A DNA stretch of 64,000 nucleotides from Talpa occidentalis (GCF_014898055.3 NW_023605194.1:98835258-98899257), one strand, 5' to 3'. Counted from the first letter of the stretch, positions 20,948-33,011 are shown. The notes: generated by a model from the sequence alone, not told the origin. Program-made: numbers and translations.

Positions 20948-21233
20948 CAGGGGTCAGGAAACTTTTGTAAAGGGCCAGATGTAAATATTTTAAGTTCTGT
21001 GACCCATATAATCTCTCTCTTACTGAGACAACTCTGCCTTTGTAGTGCAACAGAAACCATAGCAGATACATAAACGAGTGTTGAATGGATTCCAGTAAAA
21101 CTTTAGTTATGCACTGAAATTTCAATCTAATAATACTTTTTCTTTTGATTGCATTAACCACTTTAAAATGTAAACGCCATCCTTAATTCATGGACTTACA
21201 AAACAACCAGCAGGCCATTGTTTACTGACATCT
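20948..21233 (+). mobile_element. Non-autonomous hAT DNA transposon fossil
   Basis: Starts caggggtcaggaaact and continues gtaaagggccagatgtaaat attttaa, then gacaactctgcctttgtagt and attccagtaaaactttagtt a, ending tttactgacatc. This matches a well-known mammalian MER element of about 200-250 bp with CAGGGGTCGGCAAACT termini; I am not certain of its catalogue name. The inverted ends are still recognisable: the right end reversed reads gatgtcagtaaac. It encodes nothing. Confidence 0.72.
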
Positions 21234-21429
21234 AATATAAAACATTGAAAATATGAATGTAAATTGTTGGTGGTGCCCTATTGAGTTTAGATTAAATCAG
21301 AATCTGATGAAGTTTCTGGTTTCTAAACTATGACATTGTTGCTATATTTTTTTGTTGATTTGAGAAGAAAACTAGAGACTGGAAAATAGGAATGGGAACA
21401 GGAGAATTAAAAATCATTGCAACTCTATT

Positions 21430-21550
21430 ATATGCTAATCTCTGTGTTCAGCATTTAATATATTTTATCTTGTTTGAACTTCACCATCTGATGAGATGGG
21501 TAGCACACTGTCATTTTACAGTAGTTGGGTAGTAGAGGAAGTCATTTCAA
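21430..21550 (-). mobile_element. MIR SINE fragment
   Basis: gctaatctctgtgttcagca tttaatatattttatcttgt ttgaacttcacc, then gatgagatgggtagcacact gtcattttacag match reversed MIR ('...CTTTACATGTATTAACTCATTTAATCCTCAC...ATTTTACAG'). Confidence 0.55.
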
Positions 21551-24199
21551 ATATAGAGGTGTGAAATGCCAACGTAGTTGGAGGTTAAAAACAGGCACAT
21601 GGAAGATCACTTTTGAATTCCTGGTGGATGTGACATTGTCTTTCATTTCACGTCCCTGCATAATCTTTTATCCTCCCCTTTTAAATTTTTAGCCCTTACA
21701 GAGTAATAAAAATGAGTTGGTTCACATTTTTTTGTTGTTGTTGTTAATTAACTGTCCTGTTTTTTTCACAAATTTTCAAAGACTAAATTCATTGTTGGTC
21801 ACCTGGCAATTCTGAGTCCCCAAGAAAAATTTCCAAAGCAGTTTCCAATTTCCACGGTTGTACTTGGCAATGTGCTATAATAAAAGACAAAGGAGGTGGC
21901 TGATAAAGGTTGTGTCTTTCATACTTCATTGCCTTTTGTATTTTTTCAAAGCAGATTACAGCCACATAGCTGTTTAGATGATTTGCAAATATCTGGTCAC
22001 AGTGTTTGAGCTAGATAATAATTACTGTAAAGATGGTGTGGTGAGTATTTCATTAATACAACCATGCACCTTATACAGATGTTCTTTGTACGGTGAAAAT
22101 GTTGAGAAACTTAATCCACAGCTTCCTTCGTAATTCTTCAGACTTATAGCTTAATAAGTGCTTAATTTTTAGGCATTTCAATTGTGCTTTATTAGGAATC
22201 CCTTATAGCCAAAAGAGCTAAGGTAATTCTTAGCTTAAGATGATGACGTTAATACAGGAAATTTGAACAAAAGTGTAGAGTAAGTATAATAACAATGATA
22301 TGATAAAATATACCTAAGAAGATTTTGTCTTTGAGTTGGCATTTTCTACATTGCACACCATGTGTAGGGAAAACAAAGAGTAAGAGAATGTGTGAAGAAA
22401 TTGCTCACAATTGAAATCAGCAATATTAAAACTGTTCAACTCTGATTCAGGAAATGGAAAATATGACTTTGTATTTGGAAGATCAAACTCAAATATATGT
22501 TTCTCATAGCCTTAAGTTTATTTTGGGAAAAGACATAAGAAATGTTCAATTCTTCATAATGTTAAATTATGTGATGAAATGAAAAACGAGGAAATGCAAG
22601 CAGATGATTTGTGAAAGTATTGACTTCTGTAATTCACAGGATACATCATATTCTGAAATGTAGCATATTTCTGGGGACCACCTATTTATGAAATATCTTT
22701 TGAAGGTACCCATAGCCATAGATTGCTGAAATAGCATATATTTGGGGAGCAATAATTTTAAGTCTAACTTTTCTTTCCTACGTGTATACTTCAGGCTGAT
22801 CTAAGTTGTCCTAAGATTTTTAAACTCAGCTGACTTATTTCACGAGAACTGTCCAGGCAGGATGCAGAAAGCAAGCTCATGAACTGCAATACTTGCTTTT
22901 GATGATTATCCTGGGCCCCTTTTTGTTTTATCTTCCTTCTGCTTCTCTCATTCTCTTGTGCTTAATTCCCACATGTCAGTGCTTTCTCCCTCAGAGTGTT
23001 CATTACAGGATTACCTGACACAGTTTTTCTCTGTCTCATTTCCCAGGTGCTAACTCTTCTTCTTAGGATTAGCTTTGGTTTCAGCTGTAGCCTATTTATT
23101 CTCCACAAGGAAGAATCCTGTTCACTTAAAAAGCCATGTTTGTTGAATTCCACTATCCCTAACCTTTCCACAGAACCTGTGTTCATGGTTCTTAGCATCT
23201 GCCTATCAGTCTCCTTCATAGATGAGAGTTCAGAACAAGAGTTAATTGAAAGGCAGTCAAGAAAGTGGGATTGGTGGTAGATTTAAAGGCAAAATTGCAG
23301 CTCTGGTAAGGACAAGTGCATATGTAGTTGAGTATTTCTAGAAGTAATTATCCTTTTCATCTCTCTTATTTTGCCTCTGTTAAGGTAATTTTCCTCATTT
23401 CACCTTTTTCAGTTGAAGCTTAACTCATTTTTCAGAATACCATCAAAGTGAGTGAAGTGATATTTTTGTGAGATTTCATTTTTTAAGAGCGAATCTATTA
23501 ATCTACCTGACTTGACTCTGTCCAAGACCATGACACCTCATTCTTTTGCAAAGCCGTAGTAGTTTAAATTATTAAAAAGTCACTTGGCTCATTGCCTGCC
23601 TAGTACAATGTTCTGTGAAGCTGACATCAAGGTGAGGTTCCTCCTGACATCAAGGAGAAAGAGATTTATTTAGAGTGATTGCTTCAAAATGCACTTTAAA
23701 TAAACATACAAACTGGTCAAATACAGATAACCCTAAACATCAGAATATCTTATCACTCAAAGAACCATTTATAATATTTAAGAACCATAACTTGGACTAT
23801 GAGAACTTCATTGCATTGCTTGTTATAGGATGCCTTGAAATGCATCAGATGACTCCTGCACTGAAATATTGTTCCCATTCATATTCCTTTAGATTTGGCA
23901 TTTCTGATGTCTGGCTTTTATACTCTTTAACTCACTTTGGAGATTCTTGTTCTTGATTTTTTGTTTGCTTTTTAGAATACTTTCATCACTTCACTTGCTT
24001 GCTCTGCTTCTGTGTGGTTTCCAGGTTGCTGCTGGTTGCCCTGTCAAATGTGTTTTTTTTTTTTTCTAGTTTATGTATTTTCCCCCTCTAGTCTTCTATG
24101 TTGCACAATAATCGCAGCACTGCGTTGGGGTTTCTTAGGAACTTCTGCTCTTTCTGTTTATTCTTCTTACAACTTCTTCCTTCTTCTATACTTAGCTGC
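21551..24199. other. Long unassigned unique-looking stretch
   Basis: About 2.6 kb without a recognisable SINE, L1 or LTR. Segment 21760-22260 has balanced composition and several AT-rich transcription-factor-like words (e.g. tttattaggaatcc, gataataattactg). At 23621-23655 the 12-mer ctgacatcaagg occurs twice. Frames here (e.g. 22996-23280, 24012-24287) have no recognisable domain. Candidate for conserved non-coding sequence, untested. Confidence 0.4.
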
Positions 24200-24420
24200 C
24201 TTCTCCCATAATTTTAAGTTCAACTCATGTCTTGTCCTCCACAGAAAACCTTTCCTGAGAAACAAGCTCTTCTTTACCAGTCCTTAATTTGCTTTAGATA
24301 TATCATCTTGGCTGAAATACCTGGCAATTAATCATGTGCTACTTTTTAAACTAACTTGTGTTTCTCCCTAACTTGATTGTAAGTTCATATAGGTAAGGAA
24401 CTAAAGGCTTTGCTCCACAA
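24200..24420 (+). mobile_element. L2 LINE 3'-region fragment
   Basis: agttcaactcatgtcttgtc ctccacagaaaacctttcct gag parallels L2 'CAGCTCAAATGTCACCTCCTCCGAGAAGCCTTCCCTGA'. Later ctaacttgattgtaagttca tataggtaagga parallels 'CTAGAATGTAAGCTCCATGAGGGCAGGGA'. Confidence 0.6.
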
Positions 24421-25069
24421 AGTCCTAAATTATTGGACCTGTGTAATTTCTTAGCAGACTGCTTTTTCTAATGAAAATAAATGTTCTCTCTGTACTACAT
24501 TAGGTCAGCTACAATTAGCTAAAAATGTGCTTCTTAGTATAAAAAATATATAACTCATCTTACTTATTTGATAATAATATCGTTAATGATCCGTTAAAAC
24601 TTAAAAGCATGTAATGTCATTTTAGGACATTGGTTATTTAGTTTAAAAAGATTATATTATCAGTTTGATTTTGGTTTTATACTTTATAAAGATTGGAATG
24701 TGGTCATGACAAAGAAACAAGGTAGAATGGTGAGAAAGCAAACCTATACTCAAGAGAGAGTAGAAGTGACAGGGAATGAAAAAGAAAGAAGTCTGCTTGG
24801 GCAATATTACTAAATAACTTTAGAAATTTAGTAAGTAACATAAATAGAAACAGTTAAATCATATGCCTGATTTTTTCTAAGAAGTTATACTTACCAGAAA
24901 GCAATTTTTGGTCCTGAGATACAAAAAAATAAGATAATTTACTACAAACTTAAGGTAACAGTGCATGCAAAAGCAAACTAAGTTATCTAAAGGCAGGTGA
25001 TTTCCAGACAATATGTTATTCAATGAGTTTCTTATTTCTACTATGAAGATACCACAAATGTAGTGACAG
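24421..25069. other. Unassigned AT-rich sequence
   Basis: No family recognised. Confidence 0.5.
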
Positions 25070-25440
25070 AACATGCCACAAATTTATTATCTTATAGTTC
25101 TGAATGTCAGAGATCTAAAGTTGCTCAAAACCCACTGTGTTGCCTTTCCTAGCTTCCTGGAGATGCCTGCATTCCTTGCCTTGTAGCCACATGTCTGTCT
25201 GACCTCTGTTTCCATTGTCATATCTCCGTCTCTGACTCTGACTGTCCTGCCTTTTTTATAATGGGCCCTGTGATTAAATTGGACAACAAGATCATCTCCC
25301 CATCTCAAGACCATGACTTTACTCACATCATCTACTTTTCATTTGCCACATAAGTTAACATATTCATAGGCTTCAGTGATTAGCACATGGGCATCTCTAG
25401 GGTGACACTATTCTGGTACCATAAGTACTAAGGATATTAG
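25070..25440 (+). mobile_element. MLT1-like MaLR LTR
   Basis: Order matches MLT1: aatttattatcttatagttc tgaatgtcagagatc, ctagcttcctggagatgcct, attccttgccttgtagccac, cctgccttttttataatggg and aaattggacaacaagatcat. The 3' third is poorly preserved. Ancient retroviral-like LTR without coding sequence. Confidence 0.55.
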
Positions 25441-26228
25441 GACCATACAACACTAAGTACATGGAAATGAATAACATAAAAATGTTTTAACTCTTGTGTG
25501 TCAGAGAACATGTCATTCGTTGTTATCATACAAGGTGGAATTAATATCTTTTCCAAGTAAATTTATATTGAAAATTTTTACAAGCCCAAAATTTTCTAAT
25601 GAGTTATTTTGTATTTATGTTACTTCTTTTTGCACATGCTTATTCAAAAATGTTCAGTTATTCATTGTTTCTTGAATGTGCTATGTTCATTCAGATCCCA
25701 CAAACTTTTGTAAAAGGCAAATGCTGCTTATATTTTAAAAATTGGCAGGTGTGTTGCAGTAACTTACACCTGTAGGGTATGATCCTATACCTCTAAATTA
25801 TACACAGTGTTGTAAATCACCGTTACCTCTATAGAACTTGATTTTTAATTCTGTAAATAGGGGCCCTGTATTTAAAGACAGATCTAGAATTTCTTTATCC
25901 TGGGAATGTTTGATATCATTTTCTAATGAGGTGGTGATAATCTTTCAACAAAAAATGTTGTAGTGATATTTAAGGGGCATTTTTTACAAATAATATAAAT
26001 AAACACCATGTATTTACTATGTAAATACAGACACAATCTTTTCTACCAGTATATTTGGGAGAGATTAGGTAAATATTCATGAAATTTAAATTTTTAGAAA
26101 TTGGAAAATGAGTGTAGATTAGATGAGTTGGGAAATTTGTCTGAAGGTTACTGTTTTAAATTGAACCATAAGGATACACTGGATGGATGAAATGACACCA
26201 TGGACCAATGTATAGAGTTAATTAAAAA
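25441..26228. other. Unassigned AT-rich sequence
   Basis: Nothing recognised between the LTR and the young SINE. Confidence 0.5.
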
Positions 26229-26239
26229 AGAATAGTATG

Positions 26240-26530
26240 GGGCCTCCCCGGTGGCGCAGTGGTTGAGCGCTGGGTTGCGAAGCTGCCCGCGGCCTCTGGG
26301 GCGCCGGTTCGATCCCCGGCTGCTCCCCGGCCACCGGAGGAGGGTCCCACATGGCGCGCAGACCTCTCCTGCCGCCCGCTGCTCCCCTCAGCAGTGTACT
26401 TCGGTCCTTCTGCCTGCTCTGCTCCCTGCTCTGGCTCTGGTGAATTCTCTCACCCTCCTGCGTTTCTGACTGTACCCAGTGCATGTATAAACAAAAACAA
26501 ACAAACAAATAAATAAATAAAACATGCCTC

Positions 26531-26560
<30 letters not shown>
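26240..26560 (+). mobile_element. tRNA-derived SINE, young subtype, complete
   Basis: Head GGGCCTCCCCGGTGGCGCAG, A box TGGCGCAGTGG (26252-26262) and B box GTTCGATCC (26307-26315), both intact. CpG-rich body very close to the copy at 13024, and a pure A-run of over 20 nt at the end. Target duplication agaatagtatg lies at 26229-26239 and 26561-26571. Together with the 13024 copy it looks like the most recent insertion here. Confidence 0.96.
26252..26315 (+). promoter_or_regulatory. Internal Pol III promoter of the SINE
   Basis: Intact A box at 26252-26262 and B box at 26307-26315, spaced 44 nt apart, compatible with TFIIIC binding. Confidence 0.75.
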
Positions 26561-26561
<1 letters not shown>

Positions 26562-26695
26562 GAATAGTATGATGAGAAAACCAGAGCTGGAGTTGTATGA
26601 TACTGCAGGTTCTATTTTGGAGAATTGGAGAGACACAGTGAGATCAGATTAAAAGGCTCAGTAAGGCCCAAAAATACACATATTTAGTTTTTATT

Positions 26696-26746
26696 TGTGT
26701 GTGTGTGAATGTGTGTGTGTGTATGTGTGTGTGTGTGTGTGTGTGT
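26696..26746. repeat. (TG)n microsatellite at a SINE tail
   Basis: Interrupted TG run that begins after tttttattt and passes directly into the antisense SINE body (aaaagaactgggatatag). It occupies the place where the SINE tail (TTTATTTATGCATA) should be. Confidence 0.9.
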
Positions 26747-26974
26747 AAAAGAACTGGGATATAGGCCAGAGGTGCTGGAGGTGAGAGAATTCTCCAGAGA
26801 CAGAGTGGGGAGTATAAAAGGTAGATTTACTGGAATACACTAGAATACACTGTTAAAGGTGAGACAGGAGAGGTCTGCCACACCATATGTGGATTAGCTC
26901 CTTGGCCTGGGGAGCCTACTCAGGCTGTAGTGGTAATAGGGCTAAGACTTAACCCCTAGGCCACCAGGGAGCCC
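26747..26974 (-). mobile_element. tRNA-derived SINE, older subtype, decayed
   Basis: Antisense SINE: agaactgggatataggccag aggtgctggaggtgagagaa ... gagacaggagaggtctgcca ... aggccaccagggagccc. It contains a short duplication, ggaatacactagaatacact, and has lost the gaggggagcagcggg block. No clear target duplication. Confidence 0.85.
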
Positions 26975-27964
26975 AATAAACATCACATCTTTAAAATTCA
27001 CCTAAGTATTAATATTGGTGGTATAGAAACCAAAGGATTTAATCAATGAAAACAAAAGGAAGTCTTACTCGAGAGGAAATATTTTTACTTCTTTTTAAGG
27101 GAGAATTTTTGATCAAGCAGAACTGTCAAGAATAAATCTATGGAGCTTAATCTATGGTTAGGAAAAAATAGAGGGGGAAAAAAAGGTCTTGATCCAATAC
27201 TGTCAGTGTGGACAGATTCAGTTCATTTCTCCCATTGTGGTATATTCTGCCATCACAGTACAATTACTTGCCAGGTAATGAACTTATATGAATCCCTCTG
27301 CCCATGTAATACTTCACCTATTCCATCAGCTCATGTTCTCAGGAGCACTGGCTTGTCACCATAGTGTATTACAATCAAGAAGCTGTCCAACAGGCTTGTA
27401 GAAACATATCCTATTGATGTTAAGTCTAACGGGAGTTACAATTAGACAGAGAAACACTATCTTACCCAAAAAGGCATGTTTCTAGAAGAACAACTGGTTA
27501 TGAAGGGGAGAGTTGAAACCCATGACTAATTTCTTGCTTCACTACTTTATACAACTGTATCTTGTGACTGATTTCCAAATTGGCCATGGTGGATTTGACT
27601 TCTTTTCCAAGGTATTGATGATGTGTAACATTACAACTTCACAGATAATTTTGCAAAATCAGGCTGTGACTAACAAAAGATGTAATATAAAGTGATAGAA
27701 AATAAATATAGTATGCTACTTAATGGTTCATAGCACTAAATATAACAGTTTGGGGGCTTTATTTAGATAAAATGTTTCTAGTTTAACCACCCCTTCACAC
27801 TAAATTTCATTTACTGTGTGTATTTGACTTTGACCAAAAAGTAACTGCATTAGAAAGTTCTTTGGCTTATGAAACACAATTTGGAAAAAGATATACAGTT
27901 TTTATTTAAATGATGTAAATCTGAGTATAAGTTAGCACTTTGTAAAATTGAATCATAAATTTAA
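26975..27964. other. Unassigned AT-rich sequence
   Basis: No repeat recognised. Frames of 74 and 60 codons (27140-27364, 27513-27695) are not recognisable. Confidence 0.5.
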
Positions 27965-28255
27965 ATAGTAATTTTAAAACATTTTTTGGACTTACTGTAT
28001 GCCAATCACTGTTTAAAGTGCTTTACATCATTGAGTCCTTTGTTCACTGCAACAGTATGTGATATAGATAGCACTTATATGTCCTTCTCACAAATAACAA
28101 AACTAAAGTACTAGAAATCTGGGGATTCTCTGTGAATCAGTGGTAAAGGGAAATCTGTCCATTGGACAGAACTTGGAGTAGTATATTTTATTGTTGGTTT
28201 TGTATGACTTGAGAAATATCAAAAAGATCACACAGGTAGTCAGTAGCAAAGCCAC
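27965..28255 (-). mobile_element. MIR SINE, interrupted or decayed in the middle
   Basis: acttactgtatgccaatcac tgtttaaagtgctttacatc is reversed MIR 3' end. acaaataacaaaactaaagt and then gatcacacaggtagtcagta gcaaagccac is the reversed tRNA-side. About 100 bp between (28120-28220) do not fit MIR. Confidence 0.6.
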
Positions 28256-28994
28256 AATTTCATAGCAGGAAAGGGGTTCCAGGATCCATTTATTTATCCT
28301 TTACTGCTATTTGACATACTGATTTTAGTCAGATAGTCCTATATCCTCACTGGTGATATGTCTGCCATGTTTTTTCCTGCCTCAACTGTTGCTCATATTC
28401 TTTCACTTTCGTGGCTTATTTTAATATTCTTTTCCTCCCTTTCATTTGTTAACCTCCATTCAATACCCATCTCAATTCTGACTCCTTTGCAAAACAAATC
28501 CTTTCTTTTCACTCTTAAAGCTCGTGGTTTTTGTATCTGATTACCAAGGATGCTGAGTGCATAACCTTTAACCGAAGAGATGAATGTAAGACCCCAGCAT
28601 GGCACCTTTCTCAAAAGGGACCCACCAGCCACCTCATTGACATTGGACGCTGTACAACAGGGAGGCAACAGTAGTTTGTCCTGATTGAAATAGGGTTGTT
28701 TTCTGGATTAAATTTGCCTTCCTTGCTCTATTCTTTAATCTTATAATCTATGATACTATCATACAATTTGCCTAAATATACTTAGATTACCCATGATATA
28801 TAGCACTATATATCCATAAGATGATTAGCACTATATTGTGCCAGAAATGACAGTTTTTTTCCTAAAAAAGATTATTAAATCAATCTGATTACTGTAACAC
28901 TATAATCACTGTGAAACAAAAGGGTAAATCTATTTGATGATTTGATTTTAATGATAGATAAATATTAATATTGACATTCACTGATTTTTTTTTC
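28256..28994 (+). other. Mostly unassigned; possible L2 segment at 28370-28545
   Basis: cctgcctcaactgttgctca tattctttcac and attcaatacccatctcaatt ctgactcctttgcaaaacaa vaguely follow L2 ('TGCTGTTCC...CAGCTCAAATGTCACCTCCTC'). The rest is unassigned. Confidence 0.35.
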
Positions 28995-29175
28995 CTTTTA
29001 CAGTCAGTACTTTAATAGCTTTGCAAAAAAATAATTCATTTAACTTTTACAATAATTCTGTGAGGCAGACTTTATTATCCCCATTTTGTAGATGAATGAT
29101 TTTGAGAATTAAGGAATTTATTTGTGTATATATAGCAAGGAAATAATGACTCTGAGAATTGTACCCAGTAGTTTA
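28995..29175 (-). mobile_element. MIR SINE fragment
   Basis: atttaacttttacaataatt ctgtgaggcagactttatta tccccattttgtagatgaat is a clear reversed MIR core ('..CAACAACCCTATGAGGTAGGTACTATTATTATCCCCATTTTACAGATGA'). Confidence 0.68.
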
Positions 29176-29509
29176 GCTTTACTTCTATAGCATAATTTTA
29201 AGTATCAAGATCAATAGAGCTTCACATAATGTGGTGCAACTGTTAGCTAAAGCTGTATGGGTAATCATTTTACAATGCATTAAGTATATGTAAACATTAC
29301 ACTGTACATAGTATATAGTGCACAACGCTATTAATTATATCTCAATAAAACTGGAAAAATCAATATAGCTAGAAGCAGAAGAAATACAATTACAATGAAA
29401 ATTTGACTAGAGAAAGTAGAGAAAATCCACTCGAGCTTTGTTAAAAAGTATTTGGATTGTTCTTTTCAGAATTATAAGAAAATTGTCCTGTTTGAAATTA
29501 GAGTCTCTA

Positions 29510-29925
29510 ACACTAGACTGCTAAAACAGGTCCTTGTATTTTGGGGCCCTAACTTAATATTCTGATTCAGTAGCCCTGAATTAATGAGGAGATATCTATA
29601 TTTTAATTAATTTGTGGCATCTGTTTTTTTTTTTTTAAGATTGATTTATTTATGCATACACGAGCTGGATTACAGGCCAGAGTTGTGGAGGGTGAGAGGG
29701 TTCACCAGAGACAGAGTGGGGAACAGAATAGGCAGATTGACCAAAGTACACTGTTGAGGGGAATAAAGGGCGAGTCAGGAGAGGTCTGCTGTGCCATGTG
29801 GGTTGCTCCCTGGCTGGCCGGGGAATCGAACTCGTGCTGCAGAGGCTGCAGACAGCTTCATAGGTTGTGTCTTAACCCCTTGTGCCACCGAGGGTCTTTG
29901 AAATGCTGAGAAACACTGATTACCT
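29510..29925 (+). mobile_element. MER5A-like hAT fossil, split by a SINE
   Basis: Left part (29510-29620): tgctaaaacaggtccttg, ttttggggccctaactt and attctgattcagtagccctg follow MER5A ('..GGGCCCCACCCCCAGAGTTTCTGATTCAGTAGGTCTG'). Right part (29897-29925): tttgaaatgctgagaaacac tgatt is the 'CTTTGAGAACCACTG' terminus. The SINE at 29622-29895 interrupts it. Confidence 0.65.
29622..29895 (-). mobile_element. tRNA-derived SINE, older subtype
   Basis: Antisense SINE: T-run, AAGATTGATTTATTTATGCA, TACACGAGCTGGATTACAGG, body GACAGAGTGGGGAACAGAAT, and a head containing reversed B box GGGAATCGAAC and ending GTGCCACCGAGGGTC. Full length. Confidence 0.9.
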
Positions 29926-29935
29926 GCTAGACTGC

Positions 29936-30293
29936 TGTATTAGTTTACTAAGCTGACATAGCAAATAATGTATACTGAATGACTCAAACAACAAAATTTT
30001 CTTTACCGTTCTAGAGACTGCAAGTCTGAGATCCAAGTGTTGGCAAATTTGTTTTCCCCTGAGTGCTCTCTCCTTTGTTTGCAGACAACTGCCTTTTCAC
30101 TGAGTCCTCACATGGGGCTTTTTGTTGTCTGTCTGCTAATTGTTCGATGGATACCTGTTCATATTGGATTAGGACTAACCCTAATATTTTATTTAATTAC
30201 CTCTTTGATGACCTTCTCTACAAGTGCAGACATATTCTGAAATACTGGGGTTAGGACTTTAACCAGTCATCAGAACAATTCAACCTATAAACC
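29936..30293 (+). mobile_element. MLT1-like MaLR LTR, nearly complete
   Basis: Starts tgtattagtttactaagctg acatagcaaa and continues gactcaaacaacaaaat, gttctagagactgcaagtct gag, tttcactgagtcctcacatg g, atattggattaggactaacc cta, ttaattacctctttgatgac c, tactggggttaggactttaa cc and acaattcaacctata, all in MLT1 order. A non-coding LTR of an old endogenous retrovirus-like element. Confidence 0.8.
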
Positions 30294-30884
30294 TAGCTAT
30301 CCATATAGCCTACCTTTCTCAGAATAATCCCAGTTTATACCTGATGGGCTGGGATGATTTTTATTAGAGCCTCTTTCAAATTTCAAACGTGTTCCAGGTT
30401 GAACAATAAATGGTGCAGTCTCCTTAGTTAAAGATTATGAAATCACTTAAATAGAAGCACATGCAGTTCTGTTTATTTTTTTCTTTTGTCCCACTGCTTT
30501 TTGAGGACAGTTCTCACAATATAGAAAATATTGGAAGAGTGACATTTCAAAAGGCATATTTAAGGCAATCATGTCTTTCAAAGTGTTTTGCCATTGAAAC
30601 TTAAAAACCCAGTGAAAGGAAATTAGAAAATAAAGTGCTTCCAGTAGATTTGACCATTTTTTACAAGTGCAATTTTTCTTAATTTTGTTACTTTGCATAT
30701 TATTTTGTTATGGCCAGTGTGTAAAATATTAATCTATAAATTAAATCAGGATTTTAATGTTTTTGTTCAAGGCTGCTAAAAAAACATACTTGAAATATCA
30801 TTTCTATTCAGTTTTCTATCAAAAAGAATACAGCAGATCACCTTTTGAAAGTTGTGATATGGCAACTTAATGTCAATTAAATTT
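30294..30884. other. Unassigned sequence
   Basis: Nothing recognised. An 83-codon complement frame (30447-30698) is not meaningful by inspection. Confidence 0.5.
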
Positions 30885-30965
30885 TTTCCTACTTTCCTCA
30901 TGTGTAAAATGTGAGTCACTATACCAGCTTCCCTAGAATTATAAAAATTATGAAGTTCACATAAA
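30885..30965 (+). mobile_element. MIR SINE fragment
   Basis: actttcctcatgtgtaaaat gtgag matches MIR 'TTTCCTCATCTGTAAAATGGGG'. It continues to cagcttccctagaattataa aaattatgaag. Confidence 0.55.
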
Positions 30966-30974
30966 AACTAAGAT

Positions 30975-31185
30975 CTTTTTGCCTCCACACCTAGTTCTTT
31001 CCTCTTCATTTTCCTCATTGACTCTCCTCCAACACTGTTCTATATTTTGTTTAGTGCTAGTTATTGGGATAGTGTCTTGAAGCAGAGACACTGTGTTGAC
31101 TTTTTTTTTAATCCCTTGCATCCAGCAGAATGAGTGGTGGAAACATAGAAGTACATATTCATGGAGGAAAACTAAATTAATTCAA
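30975..31185 (+). mobile_element. Probable L2 3'-end fragment
   Basis: agagacactgtgttgactt, tttaatcccttgcatccagc agaatgagtggtggaaacat agaagtacatattcatggag parallels L2 'GGGACTGTGTCTGTTTTGTTCAC...CCCAGCACCTAGCACAGTGCCTGGCACATAGTAGG'. Degraded. Confidence 0.45.
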
Positions 31186-32997
31186 AAAATAGATTGTTGA
31201 AGTTGAGTTGATAAATGGAATTTGCTTCCATTTTCTTTTAGACAATTACATAACATAATTATATGAGAAATTATCCAAAGCCTTAAACATTTAGTAAAAA
31301 CTTTCCTAACATGAGTAAACTACATACCCCATTCAAAAATGAAATGCTTAATTCAGAAATTGTCAATCATAGGAAAAAGAGGAAAACTTAGACAACATGT
31401 GAAAGAAAGAAAATGTGCAACTTTTCCTTCCTCATTTTCATTTGGTAGAGAGAAAACATGTTAAATGTTGGCACAAAAACTCCTTCACTTAGGTTTGTGT
31501 ACATGCTAATATTTAAATGAAATATTAGTGGGAAAAATCAGCTTGATTTCATATTTCATTGTAGATTCCTTTGAAGATGGATACACATTAATACTTTAAT
31601 ATTACTCTGCACACTAATATACAAACCTGTTTCATTTAGTAGTAGAAAGTTATTAAGCAGTAAAAAAGTTATTTCTTGATTTTGTTAGGATCATTTAAAA
31701 GGAAGTATTAGAATTCATGGCATTATACATAAACATCTTCTAGATATTTACTTTGAAGCTATAAAAGAGGCACTTGCATGATTTCAAATTTGTATGACTT
31801 TGTTAGTATAAAACAACTCCTTTCTACTCCCTGCCCCCCCATGAATGTGGCTTTGGCCCAATATAATAAACTTGTACATTAAACTTTAGTTTCAATGAGT
31901 ATAACTATTTTTGCCAGTTCTTTCCAAGGGTAGTTCCAGCAGTTTACTTAAAATTGAAATTCCTTTCAGCTGCAAGGCCTGAATTATGAATCTGGTTAGG
32001 CCTGTCATACTTGGAATCACCTGGAACATGAAATCTGAATGGCAATTAGAACTGATATAGTCTAAGAAGGGGACACTTATCGTATGAGGTTGCATTGCCC
32101 CACTTTACATGTCAAGAGTGTGAAGGCTCATTATAAAAAAGGAATGAAGGGCCAAAATTTATCTTAAATTTAAAAGTGTAATAACAGTTGAAACTTTCTT
32201 TTTCCCAACCCAAGATATTTATCTAAATTTGGGAGTGATTGACAGTATAGCATTTTGATAGTTTCAAATTAACATTGATTATGCCCAAACCAACCTAGTA
32301 TTTTCAGTAACATTTAACTTTTCTATGCAACAAACATTCTATTCCAGAAATCTGTGCATTATAAGTTTTTCTAGAACTTTTGAATGTCAATGATGTTAGT
32401 TATCTTCTTGGGAGACATTTTCATGGATTATCTGGAGTTTAGCCTGATACCTACCCAAGTTTAGGTTTGAGTGAAATTCTATTACTATGACATATACTCA
32501 ATCCTCAACAAATGCTGCTTATCTGTACTTTGGGTCTGAACAGACTCATTTATGAACAAAATCTTTTACTGTTTGTTTTTCCTTATTATTCTTTTCCATC
32601 CCTCTCTTGAGTAGAGCTCATCTGTCAGAAAATATTATGAAGTAAATAGAAAAACAAATTTTAGAACTTCCAGTCCTGGGTTAAACTCAATCACTTCCTG
32701 TGATGAGTCTTTTAAGGACTTTCTTGGTGATTCTAGCCAGCTTCAATAGGACGATTTCAAATCCATTGGAGACCAATAGCAGGGGAACTAAACTGTTTCC
32801 TTGGGAACTTAGAAAATTCTTTGAGATGTACAATTCTGTAAAGTTTTGCTCATGACTACAGACATTGCCATGCGTTTTTGTTCATTAAAACTGGACCAAA
32901 GATAAATGGACTCATGGAGATAATGGGAAATCTTTGGAATTAAACTAAGTGTAAGTATGTGCTATTTCATTTCTTTTTCCTCAAGTTTACTAAAATT
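31186..32997. other. Long unassigned AT-rich stretch
   Basis: About 1.8 kb with no recognised repeat. Segment 31960-32060 has a faint MER5A flavour (ggaatcacctggaac), too weak to call. Confidence 0.45.
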
Positions 32998-33011
32998 AGA
33001 AATTAATTTTA

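Noticed and set aside
22996..23280. Exon beginning after ctgtctcatttcccag
   Set aside because: The acceptor-like tract is attractive, but no downstream donor, no known motif in the frame and no partner exon nearby.
31960..32060. MER5A fragment
   Set aside because: Only ggaatcacctggaac fits. The surroundings do not follow the element's order.
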